Origin: Neptunomonas japonica DSM 18939
Lineage (GTDB): Bacteria > Pseudomonadota > Gammaproteobacteria > Pseudomonadales > Balneatricaceae
Length of the DNA: 64,000 nucleotides
Assembly (NCBI RefSeq): GCF_000422765.1
Contig: NZ_KE383917.1
Coordinates: 97,096 to 161,095 of the forward strand
Reading direction: 5' to 3'
In this document: positions 17,877 through 26,359 of the stretch, piece after piece
Position numbering within the stretch: position 1 is the stretch's first letter
Layout of the letters: each line of letters begins with the position of its first letter
Notes under the pieces: generated by a model
What the model was told of the DNA's origin: nothing
Databases searched by the model: none
The model's input: only the letters and a program-made list of their open reading frames with translations
Made by a program: the position numbers and the translations under genes

Positions 17877-17916
17877 ATATTCTATTTATTGTCATGATTG
17901 ACAATAAATAGAATAT
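17877..17916. promoter_or_regulatory. Large perfect palindrome, probable TetR operator
   Basis: Two perfect 18-bp arms (17877-17894 and 17899-17916) flank the 4-base centre TGAT. The left arm ends in TTATTGTCA and the right arm begins TGACAATAA. It lies in the Rieske/TetR divergent intergenic region, the usual place for a TetR autoregulatory operator. Confidence 0.65.
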
Positions 17917-17926
17917 TAAACTAAAC

Positions 17927-17940
17927 TGTCAATATTGACA
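17927..17940. promoter_or_regulatory. Second TetR-type palindrome
   Basis: TGTCAATATTGACA is a perfect 14-bp palindrome 19 bases before the TetR start. It shares the TGTCA half-site with the larger palindrome next to it, suggesting two operator copies for the same repressor. Confidence 0.55.
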
Positions 17941-17958
17941 ATATATGAGATTCAACAG

Positions 17959-18546
17959 ATGGGACGCCCCAGTAAAAAAGAAGAACGCACCGAAGAAATA
18001 CTGAACGCCTTTTACCGCTGCGTTGCACGCTATGGCATGGAAGGCAGTACTTTGGAGCGAATAGCAGAAGAGTCAGGCTTAAAGCGTAGCTTGGTTCGGC
18101 ACTTTGTTGGCAACCGTGAAGCACTAGAAACCCTACTGGTTGACCGGGTACTCGAGCAATCATTCCAGCAATGGAGTACTTTCATCGACGCTATACCCAC
18201 TAAAAACGGATCAGAATATCTACTGGAAGGCCTGTTTAGTGACCAATATAGCGACGCAGAATATATTCTTGTTATCGAGTCTCTGATCTTCTGCGCCGGT
18301 CGAGATGAAGCATTGCGCCTTCGGATGCAAGAGTGGATGCAACGCTTCACTGATGATCTAACCTTAGTGCTTCGACAAGAGTATTCCCGAGCAGATAACG
18401 ACTCTCTGGAAGCGGCTTCCTTCGGTCTTATTTCCCTTTACTTCAACCTTGACTCCCTTGCGCCCCTTGGCATGAATCAACGCTATCGCCAACCCGCTCG
18501 TATCGCTGCGCGATACCTGATTGACTCATTAAGTGCTGAGAAGTAA
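17959..18546 (+). CDS. TetR/AcrR family transcriptional regulator
   Basis: A 195-residue regulator. An N-terminal TetR helix-turn-helix (about residues 12-58) contains TEEILNAFYRCVARYGMEGS, TLERIAEESGLKRSLVRHFV and GNREAL. A ligand-binding helical domain occupies the remainder. I chose the ATG at 17959, starting MGRPSKKEERTEEI, rather than an upstream TTG inside the operator. It is first in a plus-strand operon with the small membrane protein, the GyrI-like gene and the sterol-desaturase-family gene, and divergent from the Rieske oxygenase. It probably represses both directions by binding the two palindromes. The inducer is unknown. Confidence 0.92.
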   Translation: MGRPSKKEERTEEILNAFYRCVARYGMEGSTLERIAEESGLKRSLVRHFVGNREALETLLVDRVLEQSFQQWSTFIDAIPTKNGSEYLLEGLFSDQYSDAEYILVIESLIFCAGRDEALRLRMQEWMQRFTDDLTLVLRQEYSRADNDSLEAASFGLISLYFNLDSLAPLGMNQRYRQPARIAARYLIDSLSAEK

Positions 18547-18573
18547 CTATTTAATATACTGAGAGGTTTACCT

Positions 18574-18741
18574 ATGTCGATGACTTATGTTTTGGGCGTG
18601 ATCCTATTGCTATGGGTTACTTATGACCTGTTCAGAGGAGGTGTGTGGCTACACCGGGAGTTTTTTCGTGCACAAGAACCTTTAGCTTATTGGAGTACTT
18701 TACTGCTGTGGCTATTGGTTGCCCTGTCCTGCTTCTTCTAG
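18574..18741 (+). CDS. Small two-helix membrane protein
   Basis: A 55-residue protein, MSMTYVLGVILLLWVTYDLF followed by a short basic/aromatic loop (GGVWLHREFFRAQEP) and a second hydrophobic stretch (WSTLLLWLLVALSCFF). It has a good ribosome site (GAGAGG, 7 bases before ATG), and its stop (TAG) overlaps the AGGAGG of the next gene, as expected for a real operon member. It carries no recognised domain. It lies 27 bases after tetR. Confidence 0.7.
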   Translation: MSMTYVLGVILLLWVTYDLFRGGVWLHREFFRAQEPLAYWSTLLLWLLVALSCFF

Positions 18742-18754
18742 GAGGTCTAAAACG

Positions 18755-19378
18755 ATGGCATTGCCTTCACGCAACCTATTGATACGTGTCACCTATGGTA
18801 TAGCGATAATTTCTATGTTTGTCTTCTTGGCTTGGCAGTCTTGGTTACCGACAACAGAGCTGGTCGCAGAGGCTTATCAAAACAAAACAAATAACACCCT
18901 TTCTACTGCCTCTACAGCAGCATACGTGCAGCCAAGAAAGCCAGCGAAAACGGAGCAGTTAAACCCATTTAATACTGAAAAAGTAACCCGCTACCAGATT
19001 TCAGGCATAAGCAAGCATATCAACCTGAAAAGCGATATAGAGCAACAGATCAGTCAACATTGGAACACGTTAACCAACTCAACACTTGCTCAACAAATCA
19101 ATTCTTTGCAGCCGATATACGCTGTGTACCGAGATTACGATAGCCGCAATAACACGATCATTTTAACGCTGGGAGTAACCAAGCAAATAAGCGGTTTGTA
19201 GCCTATTAGTATTAATGCTGGACGATACCAAAAGTTTATCGATACAACCGTACTTGAAGCGTGGCAAAAAATAGCGAATAACAATCGACGCTATTCTTAC
19301 CAGAATGACTTTGAACGTTGGCAACTGGATGAAGATTACCAACCCGTATCTGTTATTGCATACCTTGGAACAAAGTAA
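18755..19378 (+). pseudogene. Membrane-anchored GyrI-like effector-binding protein interrupted by an in-frame TAG
   Basis: The ATG at 18755 follows a perfect AGGAGG. The first 148 residues have a membrane anchor (about 8-28) and then the first half of a GyrI-like/AraC effector-binding domain (YQISGISKHI, LQPIYAVYRDYDS, NNTIILTLGV). A TAG at 19199-19201 ends the frame in the middle of the domain. Without any frame change, 58 further codons run to TAA at 19376-19378 and encode the missing half: INAGRYQKFIDTTVLEAWQK, NDFERWQLDEDYQ and VSVIAYLGTK. The whole is exactly one complete domain. A nonsense mutation, an assembly error or amber readthrough are all possible. Confidence 0.75.
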
Positions 19379-19390
19379 GGACATTGAACA

Positions 19391-20254
19391 ATGAGTGAAG
19401 CTAATTGGTTAGAATATTTAGAATTTATGTCCTTTAACATTTATGACTGGGTGCTCGTCTTTGCTGGCCTATTTCTATGCTTAGAAATATTAAACGACGC
19501 TGTAACTCGTCGCTTTAGCCACTCTCGTATGATGGAGACTCTTTCCAGCGCATTTACCCAAGTGCCTTACTACTTTTCCGAAATATTAATATTTGGTAGT
19601 GCAGTCTATCTCTACTTTACTATCTATGAATTCATTCCTTGGAAGATCCCTGTTAACGGCTACAGTGCATTATTAGTATTATTGCTTGCCGACCTAACCT
19701 ATTACATTGAACATTACGCAATTCACCGTATTCGTCTATTCTGGCTAGCCCACTCAGTGCATCATAGCTCTGGTGTTTACAACACGGCTACCGCTTTTCG
19801 TTTTAGCCTATTTGACCCTGTCGTGTCAGTGATATTCCATCTACCTTTGCTGCTGATGGGCTTTAACCCTATTCTCATCTTTGCCGCAGAGGTCTTAGTT
19901 CAGACTTACCAATTTTGGATTCACAATGAGATGATAGGCAAACTTGGCCCATTGGAGTGGTTTCTAAATACGCCATCTCATCACCGAGTTCATCATGGCT
20001 CAGACAGTAAATACATCGATAAAAACTTTGCTGGAATTCTAATTATTTGGGATCGCCTATTCGGGACATTCCAGAAAGAAGAAGAGCTTCCAACTTACGA
20101 ACTGACCACGCAGATGACGAGTAAGAACCCAATCACCGTTCAGTTTTATGAATTTCCTCGTCTGTATAAAGACCTAAGAGAAATAAAAAACACAGCAACC
20201 TTTATAAACTACTTAATTAAACCACCGGGATGGCAACCAAAAGACACACATTAG
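19391..20254 (+). CDS. Sterol desaturase/fatty acid hydroxylase family membrane enzyme
   Basis: A 287-residue polytopic enzyme with the three histidine boxes of the family: HYAIHR, then HSVHHSS, and PSHHRVHHGSDSKYIDKN near the C terminus, after four or so membrane helices. It would use a diiron centre and O2 to hydroxylate or desaturate a hydrophobic substrate. It is the last gene of the TetR-led operon, 12 bases after the GyrI-like gene. It is clearly distinct from the family member in the arsenic operon, sharing only the motifs. Its linkage to a Rieske oxygenase suggests oxidation of a common lipid, steroid or terpenoid compound, which is inference. Confidence 0.88.
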   Translation: MSEANWLEYLEFMSFNIYDWVLVFAGLFLCLEILNDAVTRRFSHSRMMETLSSAFTQVPYYFSEILIFGSAVYLYFTIYEFIPWKIPVNGYSALLVLLLADLTYYIEHYAIHRIRLFWLAHSVHHSSGVYNTATAFRFSLFDPVVSVIFHLPLLLMGFNPILIFAAEVLVQTYQFWIHNEMIGKLGPLEWFLNTPSHHRVHHGSDSKYIDKNFAGILIIWDRLFGTFQKEEELPTYELTTQMTSKNPITVQFYEFPRLYKDLREIKNTATFINYLIKPPGWQPKDTH

Positions 20255-20440
20255 TTTTTAGAAACATCTGATCTGAATGAGGTCGTACTTATGCGGCCTT
20301 TAGATTTACGAAGAAACAGGAGTCTTAAGCTCCTTAGAGCAACACACAAAACCCATAAATCTTCATGAAAAACACTAAAAACAAGCTTATTCCAAATAAT
20401 TATATTATTATAATAAAAATCACATTTCGGGATTTTGATC

Positions 20441-21301
20441 ATGTCTCCAGTTGTCACACCTTTCTTTGATGAAGATACATTTACCTTCAGCTATGTCGTT
20501 CATGCTACTGATTCTACGCGCTGCGCAATTATCGACTCAGTTCTCAATTTTGATTACTCAAGTGGGCACACATTTACTCGATCAGCAGACGCCATTCTTA
20601 AGTTCATAGTAGAAAACTCACTGACAGTTGATTGGATACTAGAGACACATGTACACGCAGACCACCTATCTGCCAGCGCATACCTACAGAAAAAAACAGG
20701 CGGGCGTACCGGCATTGGCGCGCATACACCTCTCGTGCAACGTACTTTTGGTGACATATTCAACGCCGGTAAAGAGTTCGCAAGAGATGCTAGTCAGTTT
20801 GACCAGGTTTTTAATGACCAAGACTTAATCACGATAGGCTCACTAGAAGGCAAAGTGATCCATACACCGGGCCACACACCGGCTTGCATTACCTATTTGT
20901 TTGGCAATGCTGCTTTTGTTGGTGATACCTTATTTATGCCGGACTATGGCACTGCACGCTGTGATTTTCCAGGCGGAGATGCGGCACATTTATATCAATC
21001 AATTCAGAAAATATATGCCCTACCTGATACCACTCGCTTGTTCATGTGTCACGACTACAAAGCCCCAGGGCGAAATAGCTACGCCAACCAAAGCAGTGTG
21101 AGCGACCAACGTCTTAATAACATTCATATAAATGCAGGCACCAGCGAAGCCGATTTTACCGCTATGCGCACTGCACGAGATAAAGGCTTAGGAACACCTC
21201 AGCTAATGATACCGTCCGTTCAAGTCAACATGCGCGCAGGCCACATGCCAGCAGAAGAGAATGGCCACACTTATCTGAAAGTACCTATTAACCTTTTGTA
21301 A
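20441..21301 (+). CDS. MBL-fold persulfide dioxygenase-like hydrolase (Blh type)
   Basis: A 286-residue metallo-beta-lactamase-fold protein. The metal motif is ETHVHADHLSAS (HxHxDH); further metal ligands are His in HTPGHTPACITY, Asp in VGDTLFMPDYG and His in MCHDYKAPGR. GTARCDFPGGDA is the signature of the glyoxalase II/ETHE1-like persulfide dioxygenase group, which oxidises glutathione persulfide to sulfite. It resembles Blh proteins of sulfide-detoxifying bacteria. A SulP transporter follows 42 bases downstream and may move the sulfite or sulfate. I chose the ATG at 20441 over the TTG at 20435. Confidence 0.87.
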   Translation: MSPVVTPFFDEDTFTFSYVVHATDSTRCAIIDSVLNFDYSSGHTFTRSADAILKFIVENSLTVDWILETHVHADHLSASAYLQKKTGGRTGIGAHTPLVQRTFGDIFNAGKEFARDASQFDQVFNDQDLITIGSLEGKVIHTPGHTPACITYLFGNAAFVGDTLFMPDYGTARCDFPGGDAAHLYQSIQKIYALPDTTRLFMCHDYKAPGRNSYANQSSVSDQRLNNIHINAGTSEADFTAMRTARDKGLGTPQLMIPSVQVNMRAGHMPAEENGHTYLKVPINLL

Positions 21302-21343
21302 TAGTCATCCATATAGTTGGCGCAACAGCTAAGGATCAAGAGT

Positions 21344-23074
21344 ATGTTTAAACGTTATTTGCCGATTTTAGAGTGGATGAAAATTTACGATCGCCAAATG
21401 TTCAGTAGTGATGCCATTGCTGCTGTCATTGTAACGATTATGCTGATTCCACAATCCCTTGCTTACGCTTTGCTGGCAGGACTGCCTGCAGAAGTAGGCT
21501 TATATGCCAGTATTTTACCATTGATTGCTTATACCATTTTTGGCACCAGCCGCACCCTAGCCGTCGGTCCCGTTGCTGTCGTTTCTCTAATGACAGCCGC
21601 CGCTATTGGTAATATTGCTGTTCAAGGAACAGAGCAGTATTTAACAGCAGCGATAGCCTTGGCTTTTATTTCTGGGGCTATGTTAATTCTAATGGGTATT
21701 TTTAAACTAGGCTTGTTCGCAAATTTTTTGAGCCACCCGGTTATTTCAGGGTTTATTACCGCGTCAGGGCTTATCATTGCTGCCAGCCAGTTAAAACACA
21801 TTCTAGGTGTTGAGGCGAGCGGGCATAATTTACTCGATATAGTATTAGCACTGAGCAGCCATATAACCCAGACCAATCTAGCCACATTATTGATTGGTGT
21901 CGGCGCCATCACATTCCTATTTTGGGCAAGAAAGCATCTTAAGAACTTACTACTCAGTTGTGGATTAAACGCCCGACTTTCAGACCTTATCGCTAAAGCC
22001 GGGCCCGTCTTTGTTGTAATCATTACAACGCTCGTTACCTGGGGAGGAAACTTACAAAGCCAAGGCGTGAAAGTCATTGGAGATATCCCCCAGGGCTTAC
22101 CCTCACTGGCACTTCCCTCATTTGACCCTGATCTTTGGCAGCAGCTCTTTGTATCGGCTTTACTGATTAGTGTTGTTGGCTTTGTAGAATCTGTTTCAGT
22201 AGCACAGACGCTCGCCGCAAAACGTCGCCAACGAATTTCTCCTGACCAAGAACTTATAGGCCTAGGGACCTCTAATCTCGCCTCATCATTTTCTGGCGGC
22301 TTTCCTGTTACCGGAGGGTTTTCTCGCTCTGTTGTAAATTTTGATGCGGGCGCAGAAACACCCGCTGCCGGTGCATTTACCGCCATTGGTATTGCCATTG
22401 CAACACTACTACTCACGCCTTTAATCTTTTTTTTACCTAAGGCTACACTCGCAGCCACCATTATCGTTGCCGTATTATCACTGGTAGATATTGCTGCGTT
22501 AAAGCGCACGTGGACCTACTCACGTAGTGACTTCTCAGCCATGCTGGTCACAATACTAGTCACACTGGTACAAGGTGTTGAGCTAGGTATTATTGCCGGC
22601 GTAGGCCTCTCCATATTTTTGCATTTGCACCGTACCAGCAAACCTCATAGCGCTTTAGTCGGTAAAGTCCCAGGGACTGAGCATTTCAGGAATATTGACC
22701 GCCACGAAGTAAATACGGACGAACACATTCTGACTCTACGCATAGATGAAAGCCTGTATTTTGCTAATGCTCGCTACTTAGAAGACCGGGTCTATGAGCT
22801 AATTTCACAGAGCCCTGCTATTAAACATCTCATACTCATGTGCCCTGCTGTAAACCTCATTGATGCATCTGCATTAGAAAGCTTAGAAGCGATTAATGCA
22901 CGCCTTAAAGATAGTGGCGTTACTTTTCACCTTTCAGAAGTAAAGGGGCCGGTCATGGATAAACTAAAGCGCAGCCACTTTTTAGATGACCTTACCGGCC
23001 AAGTATTTCTCAGCCAGTTTGCAGCATGGCAAGCATTACGTGTACCAACACAAAGCACCACTTTAGACCTATAA
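21344..23074 (+). CDS. SulP family inorganic anion transporter with STAS domain
   Basis: A 576-residue SulP/SLC26 transporter. About 12-14 membrane helices fill residues 20-420, with the signatures MLIPQSLAYALLAGLPAEVGLY, GTSRTLAVGPVAVVSLM, SVAQTLAAKRRQRISPDQEL and SGGFPVTGGFSRSVVNFDAG. A C-terminal STAS domain (about 435-560) contains LTLRIDESLYFANARYLED and NLIDASALESLEAI. Sulfate is the likely substrate, with bicarbonate as an alternative. I chose the ATG at 21344, with AAGGA upstream, over a TTG start nine codons earlier. The persulfide dioxygenase-like gene upstream suggests a joint role in sulfur oxidation. Confidence 0.9.
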   Translation: MFKRYLPILEWMKIYDRQMFSSDAIAAVIVTIMLIPQSLAYALLAGLPAEVGLYASILPLIAYTIFGTSRTLAVGPVAVVSLMTAAAIGNIAVQGTEQYLTAAIALAFISGAMLILMGIFKLGLFANFLSHPVISGFITASGLIIAASQLKHILGVEASGHNLLDIVLALSSHITQTNLATLLIGVGAITFLFWARKHLKNLLLSCGLNARLSDLIAKAGPVFVVIITTLVTWGGNLQSQGVKVIGDIPQGLPSLALPSFDPDLWQQLFVSALLISVVGFVESVSVAQTLAAKRRQRISPDQELIGLGTSNLASSFSGGFPVTGGFSRSVVNFDAGAETPAAGAFTAIGIAIATLLLTPLIFFLPKATLAATIIVAVLSLVDIAALKRTWTYSRSDFSAMLVTILVTLVQGVELGIIAGVGLSIFLHLHRTSKPHSALVGKVPGTEHFRNIDRHEVNTDEHILTLRIDESLYFANARYLEDRVYELISQSPAIKHLILMCPAVNLIDASALESLEAINARLKDSGVTFHLSEVKGPVMDKLKRSHFLDDLTGQVFLSQFAAWQALRVPTQSTTLDL

Positions 23075-23157
23075 AAACACACCTACAGAAGGATTGTTCA
23101 CAAACAGATAACCCGTCAAATTAATCTGTATTATTCTGACTCATCGAGCACAACCGA

Positions 23158-25419
23158 ATGAGGTTTTTCAGCCCAATACAGCACAACAAAAATTCAGCAC
23201 CTCAGCCAAGCACACCTGCTAACTTCTTAGCTATGCTGCTAGTCGCGTTACTGACAACCCTATTAGTTACACTATTATTCGCACTGTACCCTGCTAACAC
23301 GTATGCAGCCTCACAAGAGCAGAAAAGTAGCTTAGCGAAAAACCCAGAAAAATCACCGCTTGCTCATTCACTCCCCATTCGCACTATCTTTCCTAAAGCA
23401 ACACGTGTTGGCGAAAAGCAAACAGGCCTTCCTGTATACCCAGTTTATCAACTCGACCAGCTACTCGGTTACGTTTGGCTATCCCATGAAATCAACAACC
23501 TGCCTGGGTTCTCTGGCCAACCGATTAAATTATTAATAGGCCTACAAGCTAATGGGGTATTCAGCAGAGTAAAAGTAATGGAACACCATGAACCGGTGTT
23601 CTTACACGGTCTAGGAAATGAAGCTCTAGATCAATTTACAGATCAGTACGCAGGACACTCAATAAAAAAACAAGTCATTATATCCAGCGCTAAAAAAAGC
23701 AAAGCAACCTCTGATTCCGCTGGGGCAGCCTTCTTTGATGGTGTAACAAAAGCCACTATATCGGTCATGATTGTCAACGATGTCGTTCTAGCGACAGCAC
23801 TACAGGTAGCGCGTGACAAGCTTGCAGGCTTCTCTCTTCCATCCCAGTCAGCTCTACGTAAAAAAAGCACAGACCCAGTAGAAAGCATGGACTGGTCAAC
23901 ACTTATTGCTAACGGGCTAGTTCATCGATGGAATATTGCCAGTGATGATGTATTTAACTCATTAGGAAGACAATACTCAGATTATGGCCACCTCTTTGAT
24001 TCAGGTGATGACTCTGCTAGTAGTTCGAATAGCAGCCCCGATACTTTCACTGAGCTCTATTACGCCTATTTAAATGCACCTGACATTGGCAGCAACTTAT
24101 TGGGTAAAGTGACGTATGGGAAGCTCATGAAGGAGCTATCACCGGGAGGCCACCTTGTCTGGATAGGCTCTAATGGCTTATATAGGCACCTTGCTGACGA
24201 TTTTATGCCGGGAAGCGTTCCTTCTCGATTGTCAATTCATCAAGGCGGCCTCAATATCGAAATTAAAGACACCAACGCACCTGATGAAGAGAAAACACTA
24301 GTCAGTACGAATGCACCTCACATTACTCAAAGTGCAATTTTTAAAATTAGAGATATAGCCAATTTTGACTTAGGCGGTGAGATCGTTTTAGGGATGAATA
24401 TTAACCTCCCTCGCAACCACCTCATCACTGATTCTTTATCGCTCACCCACACTGCTCAGCTTCCCAATTCCCAATGGATAGCGGTGGAAGTTGAACAGCA
24501 GATTCAAACACCTTTGTGGATAAGAATCTGGCAAGATCGAATACCACAAATTGTTATTTTATTAACATCATTGATCATCATATTCGTAGCCTCCATCAAA
24601 CAAGATAAAATCAGCCGTAATGCGGTAAGGTTTCATCAGTTTCGCTGGGCTTACCTTTGGTTTACGCTTTTGTTTACTGGCTACTACGCTCAGGGGCAGC
24701 TTTCTGTCGTCAATATATTCACACTACTTCATGCTATTGGTGATGGCTTTGATATAACCATCTTCTTACTCGATCCCATCATTTTTATTCTTTGGGTCGT
24801 CACTTTCATTAGCCTATTTATTATTGGTCGTGGTTTATTTTGTGGCTGGCTATGCCCTTTTGGTGCACTTCAGGAGATGGCATCGTGGTGTGGGAAAAAG
24901 CTCGGTATTAAACAAATTCGAGTATCAGAAAATAAGCACAGAAAATTAATCTACCTTAAATACCCAATACTGATTGGATTAGTCGCCGTTTCTTTCTATG
25001 AGCTAAGTCTGGCTGAAAGGCTCGCTGAAGTGGAACCCTTCAAAACAAGTATTACTTTAGTGTTTGTCCGGCACTGGCCATTTGTACTCTATGCGCTTGC
25101 ACTACTGGTTGGTGGAATGTTTATCCACAAGTTCTATTGTCGCTATCTTTGCGCGCTTGGCGCAGGGCTGGCAATACTAGGCGCTTTACGACGCTTTGAA
25201 TGGCTAAAGCGCATTCCCTTCTGCGGGACACCCTGCCAAACATGCCATAACCGCTGTGAGATCAAAGCTATCAAACGAGACGGCGAGATTGACTACAACG
25301 AGTGTGTACAGTGCCTAGAATGTATTGTGATCTTAAACAGCGATGAGCAATGCGCAGATACATTATTAAAACGTAAAAAACAAAAGAGAATAAGTTGCGT
25401 CAATATCGGCACATCTTAA
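23158..25419 (+). CDS. NosR/NirI-family FMN- and 4Fe-4S-containing membrane protein
   Basis: A 753-residue protein with the NosR architecture. It has an N-terminal membrane segment/signal (about 23-50). A periplasmic FMN-binding domain follows, with DGVTKATISVMIVND around residue 195, whose Thr would carry covalent FMN. Several membrane helices follow (about 465-485, 500-520, 545-565, 600-620, 640-660), along with the conserved CGWLCPFGALQE and CRYLCALGAG motifs. A C-terminal cytoplasmic ferredoxin part has CGTPCQTCHNRC and CVQCLEC. NosR passes electrons to nitrous oxide reductase, but no nosZ, nosD or nosF is near. This member may serve another periplasmic acceptor, such as a partner of the upstream sulfur genes. 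Confidence 0.88.
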   Translation: MRFFSPIQHNKNSAPQPSTPANFLAMLLVALLTTLLVTLLFALYPANTYAASQEQKSSLAKNPEKSPLAHSLPIRTIFPKATRVGEKQTGLPVYPVYQLDQLLGYVWLSHEINNLPGFSGQPIKLLIGLQANGVFSRVKVMEHHEPVFLHGLGNEALDQFTDQYAGHSIKKQVIISSAKKSKATSDSAGAAFFDGVTKATISVMIVNDVVLATALQVARDKLAGFSLPSQSALRKKSTDPVESMDWSTLIANGLVHRWNIASDDVFNSLGRQYSDYGHLFDSGDDSASSSNSSPDTFTELYYAYLNAPDIGSNLLGKVTYGKLMKELSPGGHLVWIGSNGLYRHLADDFMPGSVPSRLSIHQGGLNIEIKDTNAPDEEKTLVSTNAPHITQSAIFKIRDIANFDLGGEIVLGMNINLPRNHLITDSLSLTHTAQLPNSQWIAVEVEQQIQTPLWIRIWQDRIPQIVILLTSLIIIFVASIKQDKISRNAVRFHQFRWAYLWFTLLFTGYYAQGQLSVVNIFTLLHAIGDGFDITIFLLDPIIFILWVVTFISLFIIGRGLFCGWLCPFGALQEMASWCGKKLGIKQIRVSENKHRKLIYLKYPILIGLVAVSFYELSLAERLAEVEPFKTSITLVFVRHWPFVLYALALLVGGMFIHKFYCRYLCALGAGLAILGALRRFEWLKRIPFCGTPCQTCHNRCEIKAIKRDGEIDYNECVQCLECIVILNSDEQCADTLLKRKKQKRISCVNIGTS

Positions 25420-25512
25420 CAAGATCACGTATTGGTAAAATCAGATGCTTGAAATGATTAAGCTAGGAATTACAGAGGCAATACTGTGGAGATAAAAAAA
25501 CCGTTAGTATAA

Positions 25513-25589
<77 letters not shown>

Positions 25590-25695
25590 AAAACTATACT
25601 AACTCTTTTCAGCAGGATGAGACCTGCAACCCCTTCTAGCTGTGCTTTGAAGAGGATCGATATATTACCCTAAGGTGATGATTCTGTGAAGTTTT

Positions 25696-26058
25696 TTAAC
25701 GACTCGATTTCAGGGTTTTTAAAATATCTTCGAGGCCACTAATCGTTTGCCTTAACAGCTGTTTGTAGCGAAGATTTTCATCATTCCCTTGCTGGCTTCC
25801 AAACCATTGTTTGGCACCACTGATAGTATATCCCTGCTCATGCAGTAAGCTTTTAATCTGGCGAATCAACAACACATCTTGTTGCTGATAATAACGCCGG
25901 TTATTACGCTTCACTGGATTTATCTGCTCAAACTCCTGCTCCCAATATCTCAGCACATGCGCTTTTACATCACATAGTACTGATACTTCACCAATAGTGA
26001 AGTATCGTTTAGTGGGTATTGCAGGCAGATCAGGCTGGTTCGGACCTGGTGTCTGCAT
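25696..26058 (-). CDS. MerR family transcriptional regulator
   Basis: A 120-residue protein whose core, [20 protein letters not shown] then WEQEF and [20 protein letters not shown], is a MerR winged helix-turn-helix, followed by a short coiled-coil dimerisation helix. No effector domain or metal-binding cysteines are visible. It overlaps the 3-prime end of ihfA by 29 bases. The ihfA-merR pair is a conserved arrangement at the end of the pheST operon in many gammaproteobacteria. The target is unknown. Confidence 0.9.
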   Translation of the reverse strand: MQTPGPNQPDLPAIPTKRYFTIGEVSVLCDVKAHVLRYWEQEFEQINPVKRNNRRYYQQQDVLLIRQIKSLLHEQGYTISGAKQWFGSQQGNDENLRYKQLLRQTISGLEDILKTLKSSR

Positions 26059-26341
26059 AGGCGTCTACACGGTCCTTAAGTTTTTGTCCTGGACGAAATG
26101 TAACAACCCGACGTGCCGAAATAGGCACTTCATCACCCGTTTTAGGGTTACGACCGGGACGCTGGCGTTTATCGCGCAGGTCAAAATTACCAAAGCCTGA
26201 TAACTTAACCTGCTCGTTCGTTGCGAGGCTTTCACGTATTTCATCAAAAAAGGATTCAACCATATCCTTGGCTTCGCGCTTGTTAAGACCTAACTCATCA
26301 CACAAACGTTCTGCCATGTCTGCCTTCGTTAAAGAACTCAT
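26030..26341 (-). CDS. ihfA: Integration host factor alpha subunit
   Basis: A 103-residue HU/IHF-family protein, near identical in pattern to E. coli Ihf[41 protein letters not shown], and the DNA-bending beta arm [23 protein letters not shown] bends DNA at specific sites as a heterodimer with IhfB, in transcription, replication and recombination. It sits 18 bases after pheT, so it is co-transcribed, as in E. coli. Confidence 0.98.
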   Translation of the reverse strand: MSSLTKADMAERLCDELGLNKREAKDMVESFFDEIRESLATNEQVKLSGFGNFDLRDKRQRPGRNPKTGDEVPISARRVVTFRPGQKLKDRVDAYADTRSEPA

Positions 26342-26359
26342 GAACTCTACCTTTGCTAT

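Noticed and set aside
21622-22509. 295-residue open frame on the minus strand
   Set aside because: It lies wholly inside the SulP gene on the opposite strand. Its translation is low-complexity, with no recognisable domain, and the SulP frame is fully supported by family motifs.
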